Shown one piece after another: positions 50,010 through 62,700 of a stretch of DNA of 64,000 nucleotides. A program made the position numbers and the translations under genes. Within the stretch, counting starts at the first letter, position 1. Every line of letters begins with the position of its first letter. Source of the DNA: Metridium senile (Eukaryota; Cnidaria; Anthozoa; Actiniaria; Metridiidae); NCBI GenBank assembly GCA_949775045.1, contig OX459109.1:2929033-2993032 (forward strand), given 5' to 3'. The notes beneath the pieces are model-generated. The model was given only the letters and a program-made list of their open reading frames with translations. It was not told the origin of the DNA and did not search any database.

Positions 50010-53000
50010 GATCATGATCATACCTTTGACAAAACATACCAGTATAACAATATGTTCTTATACTCTCAGATTCAACGTTTCACCTACTGAGGCCAACCAT
50101 ATCCAGGAAGGAAATTCACTTCTTCTTGAAGTTGTCCGACTTGCTGGTTCTTACCGTCAAGTTAAGGTCACGTGGCAGTTAGATCGTGCTACGTCACAGT
50201 TAACGCCTTACAACGGGACATTGACATTCAAAGAGGTATGTATTTAACTGTATTAATCATAACCATTGTTAAGGCCCAGGCAAACGGCTTCAACATTTGC
50301 TTCAACATTGTTCGATTTTGTTGAACGCTGTAGAATGGTTGTTGAACGATGTTGAACGTCGGTGGATAAATCATCACCATCGTCATCATTACTATCATCG
50401 CTATCAGCATCATCGTTATCATTACTATTATCGTCATCTTCATCATTATCACTATCATCACCATCGTCATCATTACTATCATCGTTAACATTACCCTTTC
50501 AATCCACAGGGTGTCCGCTCTATGTCGATCGCCCTACTCGCCGTCGATGACTCCATTCCCGAGGGCGCGCAGCAGTTTACATGCTCTCTTGTCAACGCTG
50601 ATAACAACGCCAAGCTCAACCAGTCACGTAAATCAGCTGTAGTGATGGTATCTGCTAACGACAACGCTATTGGTGTTATTTCTATTGATGCCGCTACTAG
50701 GAGATTGTTCGTAGGTGAACCTACAACTGGTGGATATGATGGAATATTCACAATAAGGTTAGAAAACGTCGAGATATTATTTTTAGTTATATTAAGTGTA
50801 ATTGGCCAATATCAAATCGATACTAGTTTCCCTAATTAATGTAATTAAGAAATGATCCTCATCATATAAAAGAGCAGATCAAGATATGTAAGATTTCTGA
50901 GATTTGGTGCTTTTGGTTGGATATTGAGTGAGTTACAGCCAGTCAAAACTGCCCAAAATTTTAAAGAATAAATGGATTGGAAGGACAGGCGTCCTTCCAA
51001 ACTAACATTTCCTTTTATTTTTAGGCATTTTTATGAGGCTGTATCTTGGTCAAAATACAACCAAATGCAACCAAACTCAGGAATCTTACATATCTTGATC
51101 TGCTCTTTTTAATTATGAGGTTCATTTCTTAATGACATAAATTAATTAGGGAAACTAGTACCCAGTCCTCTACTCGATTTGGTATTGGGCAATGATGGAC
51201 GTACCGCTGTTTAAGTTGAGACCACTGTCACTTACCAGCATGCATCACGCGAAAGAATGAATTTCGTAAACCAATTTTAAAGATCCCTGCATCATTGTGA
51301 ACATATTTTTCTCGTTTAATTTCACAGGATTCTTCGCAGTATTGGTCAGATCGGAAAAGCTACTATTTCGTGGCAGATAACAGCAATAACTGCCGATGCA
51401 TCGTCTCCAAGCACCACGTTCAATGCATCGTCAGGGACAGTGGAGTTTACGGATGGTGTCAAGTCGATGCCTATTGCTCTTAAGGTAGGCTCGATCAACT
51501 TAAATGTTTAAATATATATTTATCCGTTTCTTCTCTTGCCTGTCCTTCTTCCTTCTTTCCTTCCTTCTTCTTCTCAGTTACTTACTTACCTACTGATTTA
51601 CTACTGATTTACTTCTTGCTAACTTACTACTTAATTGATTACTTACTTTCTGCTTACTACGTTCTTGCTTAATTACTCGCTCATTTACAGAGCGATGCGC
51701 AAAAATATGACCACTTTTAATGTATTTACATAATTCTGTGTGCAAGCTTTTTGCTACCAAACAAACTTAAAAATTACTTAAAATCAGATATTGCAAAGCC
51801 TTGTGGGGTTGAAATGCGTACAAACTTTGTAAAAACGGCTTCAATTACAAGGAAAAGAGGATCAATATCAGTCGAAAAACCATGGAAACGTATCTTTTGG
51901 ACGTTACGCGTTGTGAAGAAAAATGGTGGTCATGCTTTGGCACATTGTGTTGCATTATTCTAAACTGTATAGTTTTCATAAACCAGGTCAACCAAGACAC
52001 CACTCCAGAAGAATTCGCCAGCTACTCGTTCAAGATCAGCGCATCTGGAGCACAAGCAGACAACTCTAGCGGTGCATTAGAAGCACGCATTGATGTAGCA
52101 GCAAGCGATTCACCGTACGGTCTTCTAGTGTTCGATCCTCCGTTGGTTCATAATGTGAGTGAAGATAAAGGATATGTTAACTTGACCGTACGGAGAAAGG
52201 ACGGGAACATCGGCCATCTGAAAGTCAATTTGACAGTATCTGGATCAACTGCTGTGGAAGGGAAGGATTATACCATCTCCAGTACTCGTAAGTTGTATTT
52301 GATAACGTATATACACACCTATTTCATAAAAAGCTGTCATAGGCGATAGGAAATAGGCGATAGGAAATAGGCGAAAGGAAATATGTCATTTCACGATCCC
52401 AGTTTAGCTGGAATAACGCGTTTCTGCTTCTTATTCTCGTCAAGAACACGGAGGTTAGTGTTGAGATATTCCGTGTTATGGTTAAACCATTTTAAATGTC
52501 TCGATTATTTGTGTTTAGTTGTATGAATGACCTAGCGCCTTTGGCGATGACAACCTCTTTTGACATAGGTGTATAACTTTCTCACAAAGCAGCTAGTCGT
52601 GCCTGACAAGCGTCGCTCTGACTCATGGACTTTTGTTTTAAAAATTCAAAGTGAGGCTTGACGAGCATTTTTGCATGATAAGTGTCATCCTGAATGGAAT
52701 GATTTTCTCAATATTTTAAGCCGCATTTGCAGTGTACGTCTATTATAGCATATTTGAGCCAATCTTTCTGAGATGTACACTGCAACACAACAACATGCCA
52801 TCACGTCTTAACATCATGTCATTTCTATTCCAGATCTCGATTTCGACAATAAAGACACTAACAAAGAGGTTTCTATTAAACTACTCGAAGACAGTTCTCC
52901 AGAACTTTTAGAATCCGTAGTTGTTAGCATTCAAAGTGTAGAACTTGTACCAACTCGGGTTATGAACTACACTACTGTCAATGGCCTTCAGCCGGATGAG

Positions 53001-56000
53001 CCGCCGAGGGTAGGCAGTGACAATACTGTTACTGTTAATATCATGAAGAATGATGATGCACACGGAGTTATTCAATTCAAGGAAGTTAGTAAAATTATCC
53101 ATGAAGAAGATAAACAAGTGGTGTTGGTGCTGGAACGGAATGGTAAGTTTGCTTGTTTGTTGGTTGGTTTGTTTGTGTGTGTGTGTTTTTTTGTTTTCAT
53201 TACTCGTTTCTTTGTTCAAGTTTACTCGTTTGTGTGTTTGTTTGCTCGTTTCGATTGTTTGTTTGTTTTCTCCTTTGGTTGTTTGTGTGGCTGGCAGCTC
53301 GTTTGTTTGTTTACTTTTCTATTTGTTCGTTTCGTTTTTTTTGTTTATTTGCTTGTTTGCTCGTTGGTTTTGTTGTCTGGCTTTCAGCTCGTTTGTTTGT
53401 TTCTTTTGTCTGTATGTTCGTTTGTTTATTTGTCTGTTGTTTGCTCCATTGTTTCGTTGGCTGGCAGACTTTCGATGGCTGTTTGTCAGCTCGCTTGTTT
53501 GTTTGTTCGTTTGTTTGTTAGTTTGTTTGTTAGTTTATTTGTCTGTTTGTTTACTTGATTGTGTGTTCGTTTGTCCGTTTGTATGCTTCACTTGACTTCT
53601 TTTCTGCCATAACATGTTATACTTTGTCATCTAAATTTCATTCAATATCTACTCAAACATTCTTCGATCTCTTTCCCTCTAAATAAAAATCCTTTCCTTT
53701 TCTCTTCAAGGTGGCTTACTAGGCAGCGTGGAAGTCTCCTTCACCGTAACAAACGGCACTGCAACGTCCGGCCAAGACTACAATCCTAACAAAGGATCAG
53801 TATTCTTTCAAGAAAACCAAAAACTCGCCAACCTCACCATCCGTGTCGTCGACGACAACGTACCAGAACAACAAGAAACATTTACTGTAAATCTAGAGTC
53901 TGTTTCCGGAGGGGCTAAGCTTGGTGGTCAGAAGACTGCAAATGTTGTTATTTTGATAAGTGATAACCCGAGTGGCCTGATGGGATTTGTAAATGCTACG
54001 AGTATGGTGTTGGCGAATCCTAATGTGACGAAGTCTCTGACGTTTGGTATTGCTAGAAATGGAGGAGCTCAAGGACAAATCACGGTAAATAGTAGTAGCA
54101 CTGCAAAAACGGCTGAGTAGATACATCCCACTATATTGAGTTAATCATGCATTCAGGATGACACTTTATAGTGAGTTAACCCAACTCATTATTGAGAGTG
54201 AAAATAAATGTAGAAGGCCATTGAGTACAATGTACTCAATATATTGAGTTTAACTTCACTTTTACTCACTATACGAGTTGGGTTAACTCACTATGAAGTG
54301 TCATCCTGAATGCATGGTTAACTCAATATAGTGAGGTGTATCTACTCAGCCGTTTTTGCAGTGAGCTAATGGTTCAAAACATGGTATTTTGGTTCTCTGT
54401 TCCCCTCCGTAACACTTGACATTTTTAATTGTGACTAAGATACAGATGTTTGTATATTTGTTTACTCTCATGTGCCTGTAGTCTGGTAGGTATCATATAC
54501 AAACATCTGTATCTTGGTCACAATAACAAATGTCAAACAATGAAGAACTTTCTTCCTCCCAAATCGATTATGAATTAAATGAATAATTTTATAGTCGTAA
54601 ATGTTTTATAGTCGTAAATGTTTTATAGTCGGTAATGTTTTGTTTGTTTTTGTTTGTTTGTTTGTTTGTGTGTTTATCAAATTGTTTGTTTGATTGTGTG
54701 ATGGTTGTTTAGCAAGTTGTTTGTTTGCGTGTTTGTTATATATATGATGTATTCTTTGCCATTTAGTACACATCCCTTGCTAAGGCAAGGAATGAACCCA
54801 ACAATTTCTCTTCAACTCTAATTTACCTACGATCATTGCTAAAGCTACGTAACTGGTCTATCCCCGAAAAGCATTACTAATAAATCTTCTCTATTTAGGT
54901 CAAGTGGCGCCTTGCGCGAATCAAGCCAACCAGCGGTAGTCTGTCTCAGGATTTCTTCCCGCCCTACAATGGGACCCTAACATACAACAATGGCGACCAA
55001 GTTGCCCAGTTTATTACAATTCGACTGGACGCCTACAAAGGTATTTTTTAGCCAATCAGAGTGTAACAAACAACTTTGAAGTGAAAGAGGCGAAGACCTA
55101 GGACAGTATAAAACATTTGTAGAAACCATTTCAAAACCAAAAGGGCTTTTCGTTTTGTTTCTTTATATAAATGTCCTGAAATGACGCCATTTTACTAAAC
55201 TGTTATATAGCATTTATGCCATTCTAGGAGTGCAGTACTCTTTATAGCATGTATTATTCAATGCGTACACTGCAAAAACGGCTGAATAGATACAACTCAG
55301 TATATTGAGTTAATCATGCATTCAGGATGACACTTTATAGTGAGTAAACCCAACTCATTATTGAGAGTAAACATAAATGTAGATGTGTCATTGAGTATAA
55401 TTTACTCAATATATTGAGTACAACCTCACTTTTACCCAATAATGAGTTGGGTTTACTATAAAGTGTTATCCTAAATGCATGATTAACGCAATATACTGTG
55501 TTGTATCTACTCGTTTTTGAAGTGTACTATGCTTTCTATTCGTTCTGTGCGATTTCTATGTTTTCTATGTGAAAGAATTTTTTCATAACCAAGGATGATT
55601 GTTTTGACATGTATGTATATCTCATTTACTAGGGCCTGAACCAGAAGAGCTGTATCTAGTAGAACTATACGAAACAAGCGGCGGAGCTGACCTCGATTTA
55701 CTAAAGTCCAACATCACCATGACCGTGCTTAAGCATGGCTTCCCTAATGGTATCTTCAAGTTTAAAGATACTTCGCATAAGACAGTTGACGAACCAGATA
55801 CAGGCAAGACGTACGTGTTGGCATTACCAGTTGAACGTACTATAGGTCAACAAGGGGATGTTAAGGTAAGGCGCTTATTTCATTGATTTATCTCTGGTTA
55901 TACAAAAGATTTTCTCTGTTAAGCAGATTTCGTATGACTATGAAACGGCACGAATGCGGTCAAGGCAAATTTCTAGAAAACACCACGGTCGTGGCAAGAA

Positions 56001-59000
56001 ACGCACACGGCACTAAACTTTTCATATTAATGCGAAATCTGTTCTAAGGTTACTGTCCGCCTTTGCGGGGTGCTCTCACAGGCTCTCAGCTTCTTTTTTC
56101 CTTGCTTCCTTGCTTCCTTGCTTCCTTCCTTCCTTGCTTCCTTCCTTCCTTCCTTCCTTCCTTCCTTCCTTCCTTCCTTCCTTCCTTATCTATCTATTTA
56201 TCAAGGAAGTAAATATATCCAATTTTGTTGGTCGTGGTGTTGTAGCTGCTTATTGTCCAACATGTTTTAACATTTTGAACTCTAAACACTTTCCTTTAAA
56301 GTATTAAACCCTCACCCTAATTGTAATTCATAATTTGTTAATATATGTATATGTTAATACATAATAAATTATAAACATGCTCTAACATTAAATGGTAAAA
56401 TCACAGGACATTCCAAGACAAGATGGAAACGACTTCATTCTACTGAACGATACTTACGTTAGTACTGACATTAATTAACTACTTGATAAATATAGAAGAC
56501 AGTTAATCGGTTCATCCATCCATCCAACCATCCATTCTTTATTCAACCTTTCAATTGACTTACAATAATGATAATAATGTTAAAGTTAACTTACTGAAAT
56601 TAAAACGGATAAAGTATAAACATTAAAAGCGTGCAAAATAAATAGTACTAAATAGTGATATTTTATGCTAATTATATTGTTTTCTATTGTTTAATTAGCA
56701 TTTTTTAGTACTAATTAGTACTACTTGTTTCTCAGGTATAATGTTTGTACTCTATTAAATGAAATAACTAACAAATTAAACATCCAAAGTCCACAATTAT
56801 CATACATGTAAACATATATTTAAATTTGACAAGAAAGATCAAACAAACTTAAATACAGCATAACATAGTACGGTGTCATATAGCACAGCAGAACAAGACA
56901 CTGCAGTACGACGTAGTATAACAAACTACAGCAGAGCACAGTACATACTAGTACAGTACAGCACACCACTGCGCAGCTTTGCACAGAAGAGCACAGAAGA
57001 GCACAGAAGAGCACATAATAACATACTAGTACAGTATAGTACATAATAACATACTAGTACAGTACAGTGCAGTACATCGCAGTGCAGCACACCACTCCGC
57101 AGGTTTGCACAGAGGAGCACAATACAACATAGCATAGCACAACACAGCACAACACAATACAGTACGGTGCATACTAGTACAATACAGTACATCGCAGCAC
57201 AGTACACCATTGCGCAGCTTTGCACAGAAGAGCACATTATAACTCAGCACAGCACAGTCAGCACACTAAAACACAGCAAAAGAACATCGCTGTACGGCAG
57301 AACATAGCATATAACGTCAAAACACAGTGCAACACAGCACACTGTCTGCTGCATAGCACAGTTCAGTGCTGTATATTACATCAAAGAACAGCATAACAAA
57401 GCATAGCAAATCAGAGCAATGTATACCACGGCCCATTACAGTGCAAAACAAACAGCATAGTGCAGTCACATTCAGCACAGTGATGAGAAAGAATATGACT
57501 ATAATGTTTCAGGTCTACTGGAAAGCAGTCGGTACTAGTACCCAAGACCTCGTGCAGACATCAGGCGAGGTTCTGTTTGGTGCTGGGATTATACTACGTA
57601 ACCTTGAAGTAAGCATTAAGGGTGATGACGTACCAGAGCTGATGGAGAACTTTACCATTATGCTATACAAAGTCGATGGTGGAGGAGATCTGGATACTAG
57701 TGCACAGAACGTCACAGTGACAATACGGTAAATGATACACCCGTTTGAAATAAGTTGACTTGAATAGAACAAAAAGAGGGATATTGTAAACCGAATGTAT
57801 AGGAATAAATAGACTATTTCAAGTTTTTTTTCTACAACCACAACCCTCGATAGTGTGTGATACAATCTTTAGAATCGAATTTACTTACGGTAATATAGTT
57901 GTTCACATCGACATTTGGAAATCTCTTGACTTATGTCAAATTCTAAAGAATTTGGAGACTTTGAACCAAGGAATATATATTGTTTGAAAATAAAACATCG
58001 GTTATCCCTGACACAAGTCGGTGTGCACATTGCCATTTTCCGTTGTTTCTTTGGTTGAACGTTTCGATTCATTTAATGACTTACCAACTGATTTGATGTC
58101 TTAAGTTATTTATTGCCTTCCTTATTAAGCGATAAGTTGATTTTTGTCTCTTTTGCTCATTAATCCAGCACCAGTCGAAAGCTGCGTTTTTGGTTGCCCC
58201 CAAATACAGTACTGCCATTGGTTGTTTAGTTTTAGGGCAATTATTTGTAAAGAATCTATTGGTTTTTTTTAACCAATCCAAAACGATGTTTCTATTTGGT
58301 GCTGGATTGACTGCCCCTTTTGCTTGATTAACTCATTGTTCATTTTTTGTTTGATTTCCAGTGCAAACGACGATCCCCATGGTATCTTCAAGCTTAAACC
58401 TGGTGCTCAAAGCCTTAAAGTGAATGCCGCTCTATCGAGAACTCTAGAGTTTACTGTCACGCGTGACATGGGTACCTTTGGTGATGTGACAGTCGACTAT
58501 AGCGTGACGTACTCTTCTTGGTATCCTGGGGACTTATCAGGATCACTTGTCGTAAAAGCAGGATCTAAAGAGGTACAAGCCGTTATTCTTATTATCACTG
58601 CCATCATTATTATCATCATCATCATCATCAACACCACCATCATCATCAGCACCATCATCGTCTCCATCATCATCATTATCATCATTATTGCCAACATTAT
58701 TGCCATCATCATCATCATCAGCAGCACCACCATCATCATTATTACAATCATCTTCACCAACAGCAGCAGCACCATCATCATCATCTCCATGATAATCATC
58801 ATCATCATTATCATCATCAGCAGCAGCAATATTGCCATCATCATCATCATCAGCACCATCATCTCCATGATCATTATGATCATCATCATTATTGCCGCCA
58901 TCATCAGCACTATCATCATCTTCATTATAATCATTATCAACATCATCATGATCGCCATCGTCATCATCGTGACAGTAAGATATATGGATGGCTATGCTAT

Positions 59001-59659
59001 ATATAGAATGGGGCACGAACGGCAACTTTTTATAGGAGAAACATGATAGAGAAAGAAAGTACTAACAAATAGTGACTATCGCTCAACCAGAACCTCTTGA
59101 GACAAAAGAGTAATACACAAGAAACCTCATTATCCATTGTTTTATTATTTTTTTCTGGGTGAATAGTAGCAACAATTAGTCACTAAATAGTGACTATTTG
59201 TAAGAATTTACTTGATATTATTTCATGGATACACTGCATTTGCTCTATAATTTGTATATGTTATTTCATCTCTTCAGGTCACCAAGACCATTCCACTATC
59301 GTTGTCAGCGTTTTTGGCCTTGGACTCTAATTTCCGTATTACTCTGACTAAAGTCAAATACACAAGCAGTGGAAGTAAGTGAATTATCTTCGTAATCATA
59401 CTCGTCATCATTATCGTTATCGTTATTATTACTGTTAACATTATCGTTATTATTATCGTCATCGTTATCATCAAATCATCATATCATCAACGTCATCATC
59501 ATCATTTGCATCATTATCATCATTATCGGTATTATTACTGTTAAAATTATCGTTATCACTATCGTCATCGTTATCATCATAACTATCATCAACGTCATCA
59601 CCATCATTGCCATCATAATCATTATAATCATCATCGTTATTATTGTCATTACCTCCATT

Positions 59660-59718
<59 letters not shown>

Positions 59719-62700
59719 TCAGCAGCCCCGACCTTTACATTTGATTTACCCTCTAGGTCCTGCTGTATCATCAAGTCCAAAGCTATCAACATCATCTATC
59801 AGTGAAGCTGTAAACGTGCAAGTTAATGCTGCAAATGCTGTCCTTAGATTTGCAGACGATTCGCTACGACTGACATTATCTGAAGGTTTGTGTAATGATT
59901 ACACTTCTTTCAAAAATGTTGTACAAGGGAACGGAATAAAGTCAACTTAACGGTTCAACTCAAATGAACTCACTTATAAACTCAATTATACCTTGCACAA
60001 GTTAAGCAGAGGGGAAATTTGCATGTGGCATGCGCTAGACCGACTTATTTCAATATAACTTTTCACGGTTTACGTCGATCAACCTCGGCCTCGATAAAAT
60101 GTAATATATTCTTTAGAATTTGACTACAGTTCGCGGTAATTTAAGAAATGTACACTTTATCAAACACTCTAAAATTCCACGGGCTGTAGTCAAATTCTAA
60201 AGAACATATTAGACACTATCGAGGATGAGGTTGATTGACAAGAACTGTGAAAAGATATATTATTCGTGTCACAATTGGAAGTAGCCTGATTTTCAGAGCG
60301 GGCCTGGGTCCTACGCTGTCAGAGAAAGTGATAGCGTAGGACCCAGGCCCACTCTGAAAATCAGACTAGAATGGTATTCACTTTTTTAACTGTGAGCACA
60401 TGATTATTTCTAAATCTAATTCGCATTTACCTTGTAGGTAATACGGCTACGGTCACGGTCCTACGTCAAGGTTTCTATGGTGACGTCTCGGTCACGTGGA
60501 AAATGGGCTACCCACCGGACTCTATTCCCTCGGGCTATACCGCTGGTCAGATTGAGCCTGACACTGGGTCACTGGTGTTCAATGGTCAAACCAATAACAA
60601 AACATTTACTATTAAGGTATGGTGGTGATAATATGTTGGAAAAACACATCAGCCAATAAGCACGCATGCGCGAAAAAACAAGTGAAATGACTCAGCACAC
60701 AAATCTGACATTTGTACAGACTCTATAAAAACTATGAAGTAGACTACTTTCATCGATTTTTTTCTACAACTTTAAAGAAAAATACAAAACAAAAGTATAA
60801 ATTGGTGGTAGCTTCACAATATAACAAAGGTTGTGTATACGAAAATCTTGTCTTTAGGGAATTTCTTGTAAATCGACTTCAAACACTCTAGTCCAAGAAT
60901 CCTAATATTTACAAATTGGAAATTTGAATGTTTCCAAATTATTATAACACATTGGGAAAGAATCTATTACTGTCTAAATCGTTAGAACTAGACCTCTTTA
61001 CCTCCGTATTCAAATTGCCCACGTTTCATTCCCTTAAGAATTGTTCTTTTATCATGAACGTGTTATATCATTTACATGTAAAAGAAACAATTCCCAAGGG
61101 TAGCATCATGTGATCTGAAATGGGACAACAAACAAGGAAGGTAAAGAGGTCTATTGTTACAAGGATTTATAAATAAGACAATGATGATTTATGAATACCA
61201 GAGTGATGTTTTTACTTTCAGGCCAAACCAGTGACGCCTGACAAAAAACTGTTCTATGCCATCCATCTATCTAAAACAGTGACGTCATCGAACGTTGTGG
61301 CCAATATAACCAGTGGACAGAAACGGACTGCAGTTGTTGAGTACAGCGGTGTTGTTGAGATAGCACCTGATTCTCAGGCTCTAAGTGTCACTGAGGGTCA
61401 AAAGGTAATAATATCATTACAAGGTCTAAAATAAAGTATGCATTATAATTAGCATTATTATACATTTTACTAACTACATTGAATCTGATTGGCCGAGAGC
61501 ACACGACTAAATCTGAGTAGCATGTGAACTTGACAGTGATAATTGCAGTATCTGTAGTTATCACTGTCAAGTTCCCAGGCTCTCTCTGTTCTCAGAGAGT
61601 TGATGTGAAAATGGCAGCGAGATTTGCTTGTTATTGTCTCTTTTACCTGATTATAATTGTACTTTTACTTTAAAAAATGTATAATAAAACAATTATTGAA
61701 TTCGGTTTTCGCATGATATCATAAATTATCAAGACCTCGAGTCAGTATTATCTGCCTCAGCCAGGAGGCTTCGGCAGATAACACAGACCTCGGTCTTGAT
61801 AATTTACGATATCATACTCAACCTCATCCAATAATTGCTTATTATTATTTTCTTCATGTTTATTATCAGCATTACGTTTTTGCCATCATCACTTTGTATC
61901 GACATTTTTTATGATTATTTTATATCACTGCTTTAGTTATCATATTAACTTTAATAACATCACCAACGTGATTCGAAATATAGATTGATATTTTACCGGT
62001 TTTTAAAACATTTTTCATCATTTGTTTTCCTGTCGTCATTACGCACATAAAAGTCAAAAGTCAAAATCATCGCATCATCATCATCATCATCATCATCACC
62101 ACCACCATTATCATCAACATCACCACCACCATCATCATTATTTTCATCGTCATTTGCCACCATCGTCATTATCATCGGGATTTGCCATTAATATACCAGT
62201 AATATCATCAACGCCATCATTGAATCAAAATGTGGGTTGATTTTAGGGCCCTAATGAAACGCCTTTGCGAATAGGTTTTCCTTATTGAACTCATCACAAA
62301 TTACAAAAAAGTAACAGTTTCTTAATAAGAAATATTATAACCATATTTGTTTTATTTCTTCTTTTAGGTTTCCTGTCGCGTTGTCCGATTGTTTAGTGTC
62401 TTTGGGTCTGTCCGTGTGACCTACGAGGCCCTGGGTACTAGTGGTACTTTCAATATGGCTGAAGGAGAGTATATCAAATCATTTGACGTGACGTCACCAG
62501 ACAACAACAAGCCACAGAGAGACTACACGTTTAATATTAGCATCACACAAGTAACTGGAAGTAAGTAAATGTGTTTTTTTAACGATGTGAAATGAGTGCT
62601 AGCGTGCTGTAATGTTAAGGAGTTATGTTAATTTGTCACTTACCAGCATGCAACGCGCGAAACTTAGTGGCCATGAGAATCGTATATTCAGACATTGTGA

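Noticed and set aside
56820..57250. Antisense Cys/Val/Leu-rich ORFs
   Set aside because: Derived from the degenerate AGCACA/AGTACA repeat; open in several frames at once.
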